DNA of 64,000 nt from Glaciecola sp. XM2. Its GTDB lineage: Bacteria; Pseudomonadota; Gammaproteobacteria; Enterobacterales; Alteromonadaceae. Below the pieces are notes generated by a model that worked only from the letters and a program-made list of their open reading frames with translations, searched no databases and was not told the DNA's origin. Positions within the stretch are counted from its first letter, which is position 1, and every line of letters starts with the position of its first letter. Location of the stretch: positions 62,001 to 126,000 of the forward strand of contig NZ_JAHEOJ010000026.1 in assembly GCF_018595715.1 (NCBI RefSeq). Reading direction: 5' to 3'. Positions 19,359-29,527 of this stretch are shown piece by piece. Made by a program: the position numbers and the translations under genes.

Positions 19359-20639
19359 ATGTCAGAAAAGATGGCCACATTAAAAGCAGGTGATGTCGAA
19401 ATCGAGTTCCCGATTATAGAAGGAACGGAAGGACATCCAGTGATTGATGTTAGAGCACTTGGCAGCAAAGGCTACTTTACTTTCGACCCTGGTTTTATGG
19501 CAACAGGATCATGCGAATCGTCCATTACTTTTATTGATGGCGCTAAGGGCATCTTGCTCCATCGTGGTTTCTCTATTGAAGATTTAGCGCGCGACTCAGA
19601 CTACATTGAAGTGTGCCACATGTTACTTCACGGCGAAAAACCAACGGAAGAAGAGTATCAAGAGTTTAAACACACCATCACGCGCCACACAATGGTGCAT
19701 GAGCAGCTCAACATGTTCTTCCATGGGTTTAGAAACGACGCGCATCCAATGGCGATGCTGTGCGGCACCGTAGGCGCGCTATCATCATTTTACCATAGCG
19801 ACTTAGACGTATCAGACCCAGAGCAACGCAAGCGCTCTGCACATAGACTGATTGCGAAAATGCCAACGCTTGTAGCAATGTGCTACAAATACAATGTAGG
19901 TCAGCCGTTTGTGTATCCACGCAACGATTTGAGCTACGCAGCTAACTTCCTAAACATGATGTTTTCTGTACCTGCGGAAGATTACAAAATCACGCCTGCT
20001 GTTGAGCGCGCCATGGATCGCATCTTCATTTTGCATGCTGACCACGAACAAAACGCCTCTACATCTACTGTAAGATTAGCGGGTTCATCTGGTGCTAACC
20101 CATACGCATGTATCGCAGCGGGTGTCGCTTCTCTTTGGGGGCCGGCGCACGGTGGTGCTAACGAAGCATGTTTAAAAATGCTAGAAGAAATTGGCAGCGT
20201 TGACCGTATTCCAGAGTTTATTGCTCGTGCAAAAGACAAAAACGATCCGTTCCGTCTAATGGGCTTTGGCCATCGCGTTTACAAAAACCATGATCCACGC
20301 GCAACCGTAATGCGTGAAAGCTGTCATGAAGTATTAGCTGAGCTAAACGTTGACAACCCGCTGTTAGATGTTGCAATGGAACTGGAGCGTATCGCGTTGA
20401 GTGACCCATACTTTGCTGAAAAGAAACTCTTCCCTAACGTAGATTTTTATTCAGGCATCGTGCTTAGTGCAATTGGTATTCCAACGAACATGTTTACGTG
20501 TATCTTTGCTTTAGCAAGAACGGTAGGTTGGATTTCACATTGGCACGAAATGATGAGTCAACCAGGTCAGAAAATTGGCCGTCCTCGTCAGCTATACACC
20601 GGTCACAGCAAGCGCGAATATACGCCGCTTAAAAAGTGA
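19359..20639 (+). CDS. gltA: type II citrate synthase
   Basis: Condenses oxaloacetate and acetyl-CoA at TCA entry. Catalytic regions are visible: [26 protein letters not shown] and [10 protein letters not shown] (His, His and Asp of the triad). Length 426 aa matches the hexameric Gram-negative type (E. coli 427). ATG is preceded by AGGAGA at good spacing. It is divergent from sdhC and has its own terminator. Confidence 0.98.
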   Translation: MSEKMATLKAGDVEIEFPIIEGTEGHPVIDVRALGSKGYFTFDPGFMATGSCESSITFIDGAKGILLHRGFSIEDLARDSDYIEVCHMLLHGEKPTEEEYQEFKHTITRHTMVHEQLNMFFHGFRNDAHPMAMLCGTVGALSSFYHSDLDVSDPEQRKRSAHRLIAKMPTLVAMCYKYNVGQPFVYPRNDLSYAANFLNMMFSVPAEDYKITPAVERAMDRIFILHADHEQNASTSTVRLAGSSGANPYACIAAGVASLWGPAHGGANEACLKMLEEIGSVDRIPEFIARAKDKNDPFRLMGFGHRVYKNHDPRATVMRESCHEVLAELNVDNPLLDVAMELERIALSDPYFAEKKLFPNVDFYSGIVLSAIGIPTNMFTCIFALARTVGWISHWHEMMSQPGQKIGRPRQLYTGHSKREYTPLKK

Positions 20640-20655
20640 TGGTAAAAAGATAAAG

Positions 20656-20678
20656 AAAAGCGCGTTTATCGCGCTTTT
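20656..20678 (+). terminator. gltA terminator
   Basis: Stem AAAAGCGCG / CGCGCTTTT with loop TTTAT is followed by further T residues, 17 bp after the gltA stop. Confidence 0.9.
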
Positions 20679-20728
20679 TTTGTTTAACATATACGTGTTT
20701 TTAACACGCGATAAAAAAGAAGAGCACC

Positions 20729-21145
20729 ATGCATAATGCCGCAAAACTCTTAGGCTACGCCGGATTATTACCGTTTATTGGAATACCTATTCTGATTTTA
20801 ACGGGGCAGATATATTACTATCAGGGATACACTTATTTCATTCAATATTCGACGATAATTCTGTCGTTTTTTGGTGGTATCCACTGGCTAGACGCATTAC
20901 AAAATCGCCGTAAAAACCACCAACTATATGTGGCGATGCTACCGAGCATCGTAGGTTGGTCATCACTTGTTTTTCTAGACGGATATCTTTTGCTTAGCGT
21001 GCTTTCCATTACCTACATTGGCATGCTTATGTATGATAAATACGTATTGGCCTTGGAAAAGGATATCTTGATTGACTACACGTTTTTGCGCACCATTTTG
21101 ACAACCATTGTCGTGATTTGTCACTTGTTCATGGCATCTATTTAA
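20729..21145 (+). CDS. DUF3429-family membrane protein
   Basis: Integral membrane protein of 138 aa with about four hydrophobic segments. It matches the DUF3429 family pattern (LLGYAGLLPFIGIP at the start, SFFGGIHWLDAL about residues 46-57). Function is unknown. It lies 90 bp after gltA beyond a terminator, so it is probably separately transcribed. Confidence 0.75.
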   Translation: MHNAAKLLGYAGLLPFIGIPILILTGQIYYYQGYTYFIQYSTIILSFFGGIHWLDALQNRRKNHQLYVAMLPSIVGWSSLVFLDGYLLLSVLSITYIGMLMYDKYVLALEKDILIDYTFLRTILTTIVVICHLFMASI

Positions 21146-21168
21146 ACCGCAAGTACCTTAGTATGATT

Positions 21169-21660
21169 TTAAGGTACGCGCGTTATTTTACTGCTAAGGA
21201 CCTCTGATCTAGCAATGATGATACTCGCTGGCTTGCTTGTATACTGATGAATCGCGACAAAGTATTGTACCGGCAAGTGAAGATTTCGGAGATTTACCTC
21301 ATTTTCACTAGCGTGATCTAGCACGCCAGGCCATAGGATACTCATATTTCCTTGACCCGGAAGCAGTTTGCAAAATGGTGTGCCATCTTCATTTAAAATA
21401 CTTCGGTTAGTAAAACTTTTACCGTCTTCTTTATGCACAAACTGCACTGTGCAAAAGTAGCGATTGGCGTCGCTTTGTTCATTATCGCTTTTTATTTCAT
21501 AATCAAAGCTAAGATTAATAAGGTGCTGATAACGATTACTGTCTAAGCTCTCAGTAGCAGACACATTGCTAATAGTCGCAGCACTAATACTCATTGGCTG
21601 AGGGCCTTTTTGGCATGCCGTTATCAGCAATACCATTATCACAAGCGAAACATATTTCAT
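21169..21660 (-). CDS. putative lipoprotein of unknown function
   Basis: A 163-aa protein with a lipoprotein signal peptide ending in lipobox ITAC (Cys16), so probably membrane-anchored in the envelope. The mature part is predicted beta-rich (SFDYEIKSD, FCTVQFVHKE) with two Cys (FCTVQ, PFCKLL) that may form a disulfide. I do not recognise the family. It is convergent with the DUF3429 gene. Confidence 0.7.
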   Translation of the reverse strand: MKYVSLVIMVLLITACQKGPQPMSISAATISNVSATESLDSNRYQHLINLSFDYEIKSDNEQSDANRYFCTVQFVHKEDGKSFTNRSILNEDGTPFCKLLPGQGNMSILWPGVLDHASENEVNLRNLHLPVQYFVAIHQYTSKPASIIIARSEVLSSKITRVP

Positions 21661-21729
21661 CTTTTAACCTTCTTTTCACTATTCACAGTGAGCAGCACTC
21701 GGGCGGATATAATGATAAGCTCAACTTGC

Positions 21730-23178
21730 CTAACCTGTTATAAGACTGGCCAAAAGCTCTGTCTTTTCTCTCATTAATGCAATATCAGCCTTCGATTCGA
21801 CATTTAAACGAATAACCGGTTCGGTATTCGACTTTCGTAAATTAAAGCGCCAATTACCAAACTCCATACCAATGCCATCCGTCTTGTCGATGTGCTGTGC
21901 TTGAGATTCAAAGTGGGTAATGATGCGTTTAATCGTCTGCCCTGCGTCCTCTACGCGATAATTTATCTCACCAGACGATGGATACAGCCCAATACGCTCT
22001 TTGACCAACGACGATAGTGGTTTTCCTGTCGTGCACAGTAACTCTGCCACTAATAACCATGGGATCATGCCTGAATCGCAATAAGCGAAGTCCCTAAAAT
22101 AATGATGAGCACTCATCTCACCACCATAAATGGCGTCTTCTTTGCGCATACGCTCTTTAATAAACGCATGCCCGGTTTTTGACTTGATGGGTTTACCACC
22201 CGCTTGCTTAACAATATCTTCAGTATTCCAATACACACGAGGGTCATAAATGATGCTAGCGCCCTTCTCTTTACTTAAAAAGGATTGAGCGAGCAGGCCT
22301 ACAATGTAATACCCTTCAATAAATTCACCGGTTTCATCAAACAAAAAACATCGATCGAAATCACCGTCCCAAGCAATACCCATGTCGGCTTTGTGCGCGA
22401 TAACGGCATTAGCAGTATCGTCGCGGTTCTCTGGCAACAGTGGATTAGGGATACCGTTAGGGAAGTCTCCGTCTGGCAGATGATGAACCTTTATAAACTC
22501 GATAGGAATCTGTTGGTGGGAAAATAATAGCTCCAATGCATCAATGACGTGTCCTGCAGCGCCATTGCCCGCATTAACCACACATTTCAACGGTTTTAGC
22601 TTGCGAATATTAATGTATTCACACAAATGTAAAATATAGTCGTTTACGCAGCTGACACGTTCATAAGACTTTGAGGCTAACAAACTTAAATCTTTTATGC
22701 TCGACTCGCCTTTTAAAAAAGCCTCATCGGTCACGCGCTCACCATAGGATGACAACTGCGCTTCTACGAGAGTATCGTCAAACCCTTCCGCAATTTCTTT
22801 TATAGCGTTAAGACCACTGTCGCCACTGATAGGCACAGAGCCGGCTTTAACTAATTTCATACCGTTGTAATTAATGGGGTTGTGACTTGCGGTGACTTCA
22901 ATCCCGCCGTCGACGCCAAGGTGTTTGGTTGCAAAATAAATTTCTTCCGTCCCTGCCATGCCCAAATCAAACACTTTTGCGCCGCCATCGATTAACCCGG
23001 CACTTAATGCTAGCTTGAGCGGTCGCGCGGTGTGACGGACATCTGAGCCTACCACCACTGTTTTAGCGTTTAAGTAGCTCGCAAACGCTCTGCCGATGCG
23101 ATACGCCACGTTTTCATCTAACTGCTCGATGAGTTCGCCGCGAATATCGTAGGCTTTAAAACATGTAATTGGCTTCAT
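21730..23178 (-). CDS. manB: phosphomannomutase (CpsG/ManB type)
   Basis: Alpha-D-phosphohexomutase converting mannose-6-P to mannose-1-P for GDP-mannose and surface polysaccharide synthesis. It starts [16 protein letters not shown], contains the phosphoserine loop [14 protein letters not shown], the metal loop DGDFDR and the sugar loop [10 protein letters not shown], and ends with the phosphate-binding [10 protein letters not shown]. Start ATG 23178 (482 aa) is chosen over an upstream extension because GAAAGGA precedes it and it aligns with E. coli CpsG. A phosphoglucomutase activity cannot be excluded. Confidence 0.92.
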   Translation of the reverse strand: MKPITCFKAYDIRGELIEQLDENVAYRIGRAFASYLNAKTVVVGSDVRHTARPLKLALSAGLIDGGAKVFDLGMAGTEEIYFATKHLGVDGGIEVTASHNPINYNGMKLVKAGSVPISGDSGLNAIKEIAEGFDDTLVEAQLSSYGERVTDEAFLKGESSIKDLSLLASKSYERVSCVNDYILHLCEYINIRKLKPLKCVVNAGNGAAGHVIDALELLFSHQQIPIEFIKVHHLPDGDFPNGIPNPLLPENRDDTANAVIAHKADMGIAWDGDFDRCFLFDETGEFIEGYYIVGLLAQSFLSKEKGASIIYDPRVYWNTEDIVKQAGGKPIKSKTGHAFIKERMRKEDAIYGGEMSAHHYFRDFAYCDSGMIPWLLVAELLCTTGKPLSSLVKERIGLYPSSGEINYRVEDAGQTIKRIITHFESQAQHIDKTDGIGMEFGNWRFNLRKSNTEPVIRLNVESKADIALMREKTELLASLITG

Positions 23179-23354
23179 TGGATTCCTTTCTGAATTACGA
23201 ATAAAGGTGCAAGCGTCAATAGTAGGTAAAAATAGTGATTTGTTCAATCGTCATGACCGATGAGCACAATAGCGCCATACAATTAAAGGGTATAGAAGCG
23301 AATTAAGAATGTGACGCATTACCCTTAATGAAAGGCAAAACGTCACATGATGGC

Positions 23355-24176
23355 TTATGCCAGTGCGCCAGACTGATAGTCTCTAATGGCCTGATGAATT
23401 TCCTCCTCTGTGTTCATCACGAAAGGACCATATTGAACGATGGGTTCATTAATGGGCTCACCGCTGACAAAAATCGCTTTAGACTCACAGCTTGCTTTAA
23501 CCTCAATGTCGCCGTCAAACTTCAATACACCTAGCTGACCTTTTGTCAGGATTTCTGCACCGACGGATACTTCACCTTCGTACACGTATAAAAACCCATT
23601 GTGTGAAGACACCGTTGGCCACTTAATGTGAGCATCAGCTTGCAAGTGAACATCTAAAAACTGGGGCTGAATCGCTTGCGTTTTCACGGGTCCTAAAACA
23701 TCGTTGAACGTGCCTGCTAGCACTCTCACCAACGCATTGTCTAGCTGTACTTCAGGGATTTTATCGGTAGGTATGTCTTGATATCCTGGTGGTGACATTT
23801 TTTCGCTCGCAGGTAAATTTACCCACAGCTGAAACCCACGCATACGGCCTTGTGTCTGCTGCGGGATTTCTTCATGAATGATGCCTTTACCCGCATTCAT
23901 CCATTGTAAGCCACCGTCTTCAATCACTCCCGAATTCCCAACGGAATCTTTGTGACCCATCTTACCTTCAAGCATATAAGTCACGGTTTGAAAACCACGG
24001 TGAGGGTGCTGAGGAAAGCCAGCGATATAATCTTGGGCATCTTCTGAACCAAATTCATCGAGCATCAAAAACGGATCAAGCCTTTTTAAGCCTGGCTGTC
24101 CAAGCACCCGAGATAGCTTCACACCCGCACCGTCAGATGCAGGCATGCCGGTGGCCTTAGTCAATATTCTGGTCAT
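23355..24176 (-). CDS. pirin-family cupin protein
   Basis: Bicupin of the pirin family; members include quercetin 2,3-dioxygenases and redox-linked regulators. The metal-site motif FPQHPHRGFQTVTYML lies in the N-terminal cupin (about residues 55-70), followed by GKGIIHEEIPQ. Length about 273 aa is typical. The start is ATG at 24176 or GTG three bases upstream; AGAGG fits the ATG better. It directly follows the glutathionyl-hydroquinone reductase gene and is probably co-transcribed. Confidence 0.88.
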   Translation of the reverse strand: MTRILTKATGMPASDGAGVKLSRVLGQPGLKRLDPFLMLDEFGSEDAQDYIAGFPQHPHRGFQTVTYMLEGKMGHKDSVGNSGVIEDGGLQWMNAGKGIIHEEIPQQTQGRMRGFQLWVNLPASEKMSPPGYQDIPTDKIPEVQLDNALVRVLAGTFNDVLGPVKTQAIQPQFLDVHLQADAHIKWPTVSSHNGFLYVYEGEVSVGAEILTKGQLGVLKFDGDIEVKASCESKAIFVSGEPINEPIVQYGPFVMNTEEEIHQAIRDYQSGALA

Positions 24177-24178
24177 CA

Positions 24179-25138
24179 CTATACACCTCTATTGTGAGCC
24201 GATAACAAATCTTGAACAGGGCCTGTAGGCACAACCTGAGTTGGATTTATCATGGTATGGCTATAATAATAATGCCGCTTAATGTGATCAAAATTAGTGG
24301 TGTTTGCTACGCCATCCGCTTGATATAGCTCTTTCATGTAGTTAAAGATATTGGGGTAATCCGCAATTTGTCTGATATTACATTTAAAATGACCAACATA
24401 TACGGGATCAAAACGAATCAAGGTGGTAAACAAGCGCCAATCTGCTTCGGTAATAACGTCTCCCACTAAATAGCGTGACTTCGCCAAAATGCCTTCCACC
24501 TTATCTAAGGCTTTAAACAAATCCGTAACCGCTTCTTGATAAGCCGCTTGTGTCGTCGCAAAGCCCGATTTATAAACACCGTTATTGATATTGTCATAGA
24601 CATAATCATTAATTAACGCAATTTGTGCGTGTAGCGATTTAGGGTAATAGTCGTCGGTGTTACCGGTAATATCATTAAATGCGCTGTTGAGAATGCGAAT
24701 GATGTCAGCGGATTCGTTATTCACAATTTGCCCGGATTTTTTATCAAACAACACCGGTACTGTCACTCTTGTCGTGATATCTGGCTTCACTTTAGTATAA
24801 ACCTGATGCATATAGTCAAAGCCAAATAGATGGTCTTGTGTTGCGCCCTCGTATTGACCAAACTCCCAGCCGTTTTCTAGCATGTCTGGGCTCACTACGG
24901 ATACTGAGATATGTTCTTCTAAGTTTTTAAGGGCTCTAAAAATTAATGTGCGATGCGCCCAAGGACATGCAAGGGACACATACAAATGATATCTGCCAGA
25001 TTCTGCAGGAAATTTTGCTTCAGGGCTTGCTTCTATAATGTCTCTGAACTTAGAATCCTGACGAACAAATTTGCCATCGCTCTTTTTAGTGTCGTACCAT
25101 TGGTCTTTCCACTGGCCGTCTACAAGTAATCCCATCAT
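24179..25138 (-). CDS. yqjG: glutathionyl-hydroquinone reductase (YqjG/Xi-class GST)
   Basis: Xi-class glutathione transferase that reduces glutathionyl-hydroquinones using GSH, cytoplasmic. The catalytic cysteine is in SLACPWAHRTLIF (about residues 53-65), followed by NNESADIIRIL and a C-terminal helical domain (YVYDNINNGVYKSGFA). Length 319 aa fits the family (~328). It overlaps or abuts the pirin gene, suggesting a quinone or aromatic stress unit. Confidence 0.93.
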   Translation of the reverse strand: MMGLLVDGQWKDQWYDTKKSDGKFVRQDSKFRDIIEASPEAKFPAESGRYHLYVSLACPWAHRTLIFRALKNLEEHISVSVVSPDMLENGWEFGQYEGATQDHLFGFDYMHQVYTKVKPDITTRVTVPVLFDKKSGQIVNNESADIIRILNSAFNDITGNTDDYYPKSLHAQIALINDYVYDNINNGVYKSGFATTQAAYQEAVTDLFKALDKVEGILAKSRYLVGDVITEADWRLFTTLIRFDPVYVGHFKCNIRQIADYPNIFNYMKELYQADGVANTTNFDHIKRHYYYSHTMINPTQVVPTGPVQDLLSAHNRGV

Positions 25139-25237
25139 TTATCTCCAGTTATTTTGATAGATGAATTAAAACACTAACTTTAGTGAACGTATATTGGTAT
25201 AAATCGCCTAAATCATTCAATTAAATAGAAAGGTTAT

Positions 25238-26017
25238 ATGTCTTACTCCCAACGCTTCTCAGGTTTAGTACGCTTATATGGTCAAGCTGGCCTGACAAAA
25301 TTGCAGCATTCATCCGTCGTCGTGATTGGCATTGGTGGTGTGGGTGCATGGGCAGCAGAGGCCCTCGCGCGCTCTGGCGTTAACCATATTACGCTTATTG
25401 ATTTAGACGACATCAACATCAGCAACGTCAATCGCCAGCTCCATGCGATGAGTTCAACGCTAAATCAAAGTAAAGTGGAAGTGATGAAAGCGCGGATATT
25501 AGACATCAACCCTGACTGCACGGTTGATGCCATTGAAGATTTTGTCACGCCTAACAACGTTCATGAATATGTAAACGACAGTGCCGATGTGGTAATTGAC
25601 GCGGTAGACAGTGTTAGTGCTAAAGTGGCTATTGTGGTTCATTGCAAGCGCAACAAAATAAAACTGATTACGGTAGGTGGTGCAGGTGGGCAAATAGACC
25701 CCTTGCAAATCACCACCGGCGATCTCGCCAAGACTATTCAAGACCCGTTACTCGCAAAAGTGCGCAGCGAACTTCGACGTCATCACAACTTCTCGAGCAA
25801 CCCGAAAAGACGTTTTGCTGTGGAAGCGATATATTCTACCGAACAATTACGCTATCCCAGCGATAACGGCACTGTATCGTTTGAAAAAACAGGCGCGCAA
25901 GGGAGCGGTAAGATGGACTGCGCCACAGGATTTGGAGCCTTCGTAGGCGTTACCGCAAGTTTTGGAATGATAGCGGCTACCCGCGCAATTGCCCACCTAA
26001 TCTCTACAACATCCTAA
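25238..26017 (+). CDS. tcdA: tRNA threonylcarbamoyladenosine dehydratase TcdA (CsdL)
   Basis: E1-like (ThiF/MoeB) enzyme that cyclises t6A37 to ct6A in ANN-decoding tRNAs using ATP. The Rossmann motif GIGGVGAWAAEALARSG is near the N-terminus, with NVNRQLHA, GGAGGQIDP and KMDCATGFGA further on, all close to E. coli TcdA. Length 259 aa (E. coli 268). A good SD (AAAGG) precedes ATG. Its end overlaps the convergent DedA-like gene by 4 bp. Confidence 0.95.
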   Translation: MSYSQRFSGLVRLYGQAGLTKLQHSSVVVIGIGGVGAWAAEALARSGVNHITLIDLDDINISNVNRQLHAMSSTLNQSKVEVMKARILDINPDCTVDAIEDFVTPNNVHEYVNDSADVVIDAVDSVSAKVAIVVHCKRNKIKLITVGGAGGQIDPLQITTGDLAKTIQDPLLAKVRSELRRHHNFSSNPKRRFAVEAIYSTEQLRYPSDNGTVSFEKTGAQGSGKMDCATGFGAFVGVTASFGMIAATRAIAHLISTTS

Positions 26018-26658
26018 ACAGCGGCCTTTGTGGCTAGTCGATGTTTTCGCACGTCATAGACAAGTGAGATAGATAACCAAATACCAATAAGCGTAAACAA
26101 TAAGACTGAATTCTCCGCCATCGACATGACTTGTTCGCTCAGTACTGCAGTGCCAGCAATCAATAATAAATAATAAGGAAGGTTCAGTAAGCCAGCGAGC
26201 CAAACCACGCGAAACGATTTGCCATTAGCGCCCTGTGAGAACATAAAAAAGGCCAACGAATTAATATGAATCATCGCGAGTAACAAATGACGAAGTTTGG
26301 TCTCGGTTTCTATTTCATCTTTATTTTTGAGGTTTTTACCCAAAAAATAATTGATAATTGACCCTAAGGTTGCGGCTAATACCATCGCCACGGTGAGATA
26401 AACTACGTCGGTCGCAGTAGGCTTTGCCCCAATCACTAATAAAACAGCGAAAAACTGGCCTGGAAAGTAGAAACCAACATAGATGATGGACTCTAATAAG
26501 ATAATGAAGAATATTACCAGATAGAAACCTTCATCTAGCGCACCTTCAAGCTTTTCAAGGATCTGCAAACCCGGTGGAATAACATCATAATTGACCAAAA
26601 GCGTGATTACGGTTAAGGCAATAAGGGCAGTCAGCGGTAAATAAGAAGCAAATTTCAT
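26014..26658 (-). CDS. DedA-like membrane protein
   Basis: Polytopic inner-membrane protein (214 aa) with about five hydrophobic segments. The region LLESIIYVGFYFPGQFFAV followed by a glycine-containing helix (ATLGSIINYFLGKNL) resembles the DedA/SNARE-associated membrane family (E-x-x-x-P-G and G-x-x-x-Y-x-G-K patterns). Family members are implicated in lipid flipping; the role here is inferred. Convergent with tcdA. Confidence 0.65.
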   Translation of the reverse strand: MKFASYLPLTALIALTVITLLVNYDVIPPGLQILEKLEGALDEGFYLVIFFIILLESIIYVGFYFPGQFFAVLLVIGAKPTATDVVYLTVAMVLAATLGSIINYFLGKNLKNKDEIETETKLRHLLLAMIHINSLAFFMFSQGANGKSFRVVWLAGLLNLPYYLLLIAGTAVLSEQVMSMAENSVLLFTLIGIWLSISLVYDVRKHRLATKAAV

Positions 26659-26797
26659 AAGGTGCAGTATAGTAAAGGCTTATATAAAGATTACAGGTAA
26701 ACCCTTAGAAAAGATTAATTTTCATAATTACGAATAATTAACTTACTATGGCGGGTCTTATTTCAATATGATTGTGATTTTATGAGGAACTGAGCCT

Positions 26798-27700
26798 TTG
26801 TATCGTCCTAAAACAACCTTGGAACAGTGGCGTATTTTACAGGCAGTTGTCGATTTCGGTGGCTATGCCCAAGCCGCTGATGCGCTCAATAAATCGCAAT
26901 CTTCGCTGAACCATGCGGTTGCAAAATTGCAGTCGATGTTGGGTGTGCAGCTCCTAGAAGTCATTGGTAGAAAGGCTGTTTTAACTGCGGCTGGAGAGGT
27001 AATGTTGCGCCGCTCTAGAAACTTAACGCAAAACGTAGAATCCCTCGAATTGTTAGCCGTAAATATCCATCAAGACTGGGAGCCTGAGATCATCGTGGCG
27101 GTAGATTTAGCCTATCCAAGGGATGCATTATTCCCCGTTTTAAAAGCATTTTTACCTCAATCTCGCGGCAGCCGCGTAAAAATAAAAGACACGGTCTTAA
27201 CCGGTACAGAAGATGCTATCTTAAATCATGAAGCGCATCTGGCGATTAATATGTCCATCCCAGTGGGGTTTTTAGGCGAACCGCTATGTCATGTTAGCTT
27301 CGTACCGGTGTGTCATCCCACCCACGAGCTGGCGCAAATTGAGGGAGAAATTGATCCTACGACCCTCGCGCAACACTTGCAGGTCGTTATTGCCGATACC
27401 TCCAGCAAACCCTCTGAAAAAAGTGGTTGGCTCAAATCCGAAAATAGGTGGACAGTTAGCCAGTTTGATACGGCAATTGACTTACTGCAGCATAACGTTG
27501 GCTTTTGTTGGCTTCCAACCCACAAAGTATCAAAATATATCGACGCCGGCGAGCTTGTGACCTTAAAAGTGCGTGGTAGCCAGTTTAAACAAATGACCGC
27601 ATTTTTGATTTGTCCTACCCCCGATGATAAAGGTCCAGGTACTGAGCTTCTTGAAAATCTTATTTTACAACACCGGCAAATTGATCTACCTTCACCCTAG
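26798..27700 (+). CDS. LysR-family transcriptional regulator
   Basis: LysR-type regulator with an N-terminal winged helix-turn-helix (GGYAQAADALNKSQSSLNHAVAKL split over residues about 22-45) and a periplasmic-binding-like effector domain. Length 300 aa is standard. TTG start with GAGGA about 9 nt upstream. The target is unknown: the upstream DedA-like gene is divergent and the downstream gene lies 23 bp away in the same direction. Confidence 0.9.
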   Translation: MYRPKTTLEQWRILQAVVDFGGYAQAADALNKSQSSLNHAVAKLQSMLGVQLLEVIGRKAVLTAAGEVMLRRSRNLTQNVESLELLAVNIHQDWEPEIIVAVDLAYPRDALFPVLKAFLPQSRGSRVKIKDTVLTGTEDAILNHEAHLAINMSIPVGFLGEPLCHVSFVPVCHPTHELAQIEGEIDPTTLAQHLQVVIADTSSKPSEKSGWLKSENRWTVSQFDTAIDLLQHNVGFCWLPTHKVSKYIDAGELVTLKVRGSQFKQMTAFLICPTPDDKGPGTELLENLILQHRQIDLPSP

Positions 27701-27723
27701 CATTGTTCATCGAAAGGAAAGTC

Positions 27724-28131
27724 ATGTTACAACAAGAGCTTGATACACTCATGCAAGAAACAGCAGAAGATGCGGTGAAAACATCACAAGAGCAGTTTGG
27801 CATCAGTTTGGATTATTCTGCAGCAAGCATTGATCAGGTCGATGCTACCATCACCCGTTTTGTAAAAGAGTTCCCGAGCCAGTCTTTAGAAAACAAAGCT
27901 ATCTTTACGATCTGCAACATGTACGGCGCATATATCGGAGAAGTCTTCAAGGAGCTTGCCGGAGGTCAATGGCACTACGACACCTCAGCCCCCGAAGCGC
28001 CCACTATTTTTCTGAAAATCAAAGACAAATCCTATGCCTTTGCCGGCGTATGCTACGATAAACTCGTCAAAAATCCTGATATTCAAGTGGGCGAGTATTT
28101 TCAAAAAGCGCTAGCGGCTAATACCAACTAG
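27724..28131 (+). CDS. conserved hypothetical protein, 135 aa
   Basis: Soluble acidic protein with no signal peptide. It has an amphipathic helical N-terminus (LDTLMQETAEDAVKTSQE) and a segment MYGAYIGEVFKELAGGQWHY (about residues 66-85) reminiscent of small uncharacterised DUF3806-like proteins; that link is weak. ATG at 27724 is chosen because GAAAGGAAA precedes it. It is probably in one transcript with the LysR gene. Confidence 0.7.
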   Translation: MLQQELDTLMQETAEDAVKTSQEQFGISLDYSAASIDQVDATITRFVKEFPSQSLENKAIFTICNMYGAYIGEVFKELAGGQWHYDTSAPEAPTIFLKIKDKSYAFAGVCYDKLVKNPDIQVGEYFQKALAANTN

Positions 28132-28138
28132 GCTCGCA

Positions 28139-28609
28139 TCAGTGTTCACGTACCCAGTCATTGACAATGTCGCGCATATGGCGGCTTTTCATTGCATACA
28201 CTAAACCAATGAGTGCAATAAGAATTGAGAACCCATGAGTGGCAGAAAAAGCAAAGTGGATGCGAGATAAAATACCAAGTTGCACGCTTATATCAGCCAA
28301 TAATGCGACGACAAATAACATTACTAATGGTTTAAATAGCCACATTCGCTCGCTGCGCCATATCTTATTACGCTGACTTAACAATATCAGTACCACTAGC
28401 GCTGGCAATACCGGCAATAACGACCAATAAAAATCATATTTCGACGGATAGAATAAGGTCATCATGCGGCTACTATCTTCACGAAACGACAGTGAAATAA
28501 TCAATAGCAAAAAGCCTCTGCAAACAAATAATAAGAATGCGTAGAGCAATAAGGGCGGTTTTAACCGCCCTGCTTCATCGTAATGGTGTAGAGGAAACTT
28601 TAAAGGCAT
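28139..28609 (-). CDS. DUF2919 (YfeZ-like) membrane protein
   Basis: Inner-membrane protein of 156 aa with about four hydrophobic segments. The N-terminus (FPLHHYDEAGRLKPPLLLY) is the characteristic start of DUF2919/YfeZ proteins. Function unknown. It lies 15 bp downstream of the exported methyltransferase-like gene, likely the same operon. Confidence 0.8.
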   Translation of the reverse strand: MPLKFPLHHYDEAGRLKPPLLLYAFLLFVCRGFLLLIISLSFREDSSRMMTLFYPSKYDFYWSLLPVLPALVVLILLSQRNKIWRSERMWLFKPLVMLFVVALLADISVQLGILSRIHFAFSATHGFSILIALIGLVYAMKSRHMRDIVNDWVREH

Positions 28610-28624
28610 GGCTATCTATCTTGT

Positions 28625-29527
28625 CTAATGACCGTGAAACGTAGCGCCTTTCTTTTTAAACAACAGCGTCATGCGGTCGCTCTCACCAATGGCAAGCATG
28701 GCTTCTCGCATCTGTGGATCATCGGCTGAACCATTTAAGCTTGGCGGTAGTCGCCACACAACATCGTTTGATGTGGGTTTATCTAACGCATTTGCATTAA
28801 TCTCGGAGAGCGCGACTAACTCAAAACCTGCACTTTCAAATGCCTTAATCACGCTAGACTGTTTAAGGTAGCCGGCGCCGCCTGATGCCCATGTCTCATC
28901 TGCATCCTCAGGCGCTCTGTGCTGAACTACGCCCACTAAACCATCAGCGTTTAATAGCTCAAAAGCAGCTGTAATCGCCTCGGTCATCGTTCCTGCTTGC
29001 TCTTCAAAACGCGCTAAATTATGTAACGCGCGGACAAATAACACTCGGTCTAACGTGCCCTTTATATCATCGGGTACGGTTGCAAAGGTAAATCCTCGAC
29101 TCGCAATACCGTTGTCAGACAAATCTGCTACCATGTCCGGAAATTCAGCGGTACGTGCCGACATTTCAGCGATTCTCTCAGGCGTAAAAAAGCCGAATAA
29201 CGGCCACATAGACTCATTGTAGTTGATGCCGTACAAAGCCCCTTCGGCGCCAAGGTAATTGGCTAATATTTCAGAGTACCAGCCGCCTCCCGGTAGCGCT
29301 TCTGCAACTTTCATACCTGGCTCAACATGGAAAAATGATAAGGTTTGCACAGGCCGACGGCTAGCATCGCGTGCTCGTTTATCGGCATCTCTGTCTAGCA
29401 CTACGCCAGCAAGTTTTTGATTGCCATCGTGCGCCTGCACATTTGCTAACATTGATGCGGTCATTAATGAACTTGCTATCAACACACTCGGTGCCCATTT
29501 TTTTACTGCCTGTAAGACTGTCGCCAT
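28625..29527 (-). CDS. exported class I methyltransferase-like protein (COG4798 type)
   Basis: Predicted Rossmann methyltransferase-like protein with an N-terminal signal peptide (about residues 1-32, cleavage likely after VQA). The core starts RDASRRPVQTLSFFHVEPG, then VAEALPGGGWYSEIL replaces the usual SAM motif I, followed by VLFVRALHNLARF. It resembles COG4798 'predicted methyltransferase' proteins, which are exported. SAM is not known to be available in the periplasm, so the activity is uncertain. Length 300 aa. In a probable operon with the DUF2919 gene. Confidence 0.8.
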   Translation of the reverse strand: MATVLQAVKKWAPSVLIASSLMTASMLANVQAHDGNQKLAGVVLDRDADKRARDASRRPVQTLSFFHVEPGMKVAEALPGGGWYSEILANYLGAEGALYGINYNESMWPLFGFFTPERIAEMSARTAEFPDMVADLSDNGIASRGFTFATVPDDIKGTLDRVLFVRALHNLARFEEQAGTMTEAITAAFELLNADGLVGVVQHRAPEDADETWASGGAGYLKQSSVIKAFESAGFELVALSEINANALDKPTSNDVVWRLPPSLNGSADDPQMREAMLAIGESDRMTLLFKKKGATFHGH

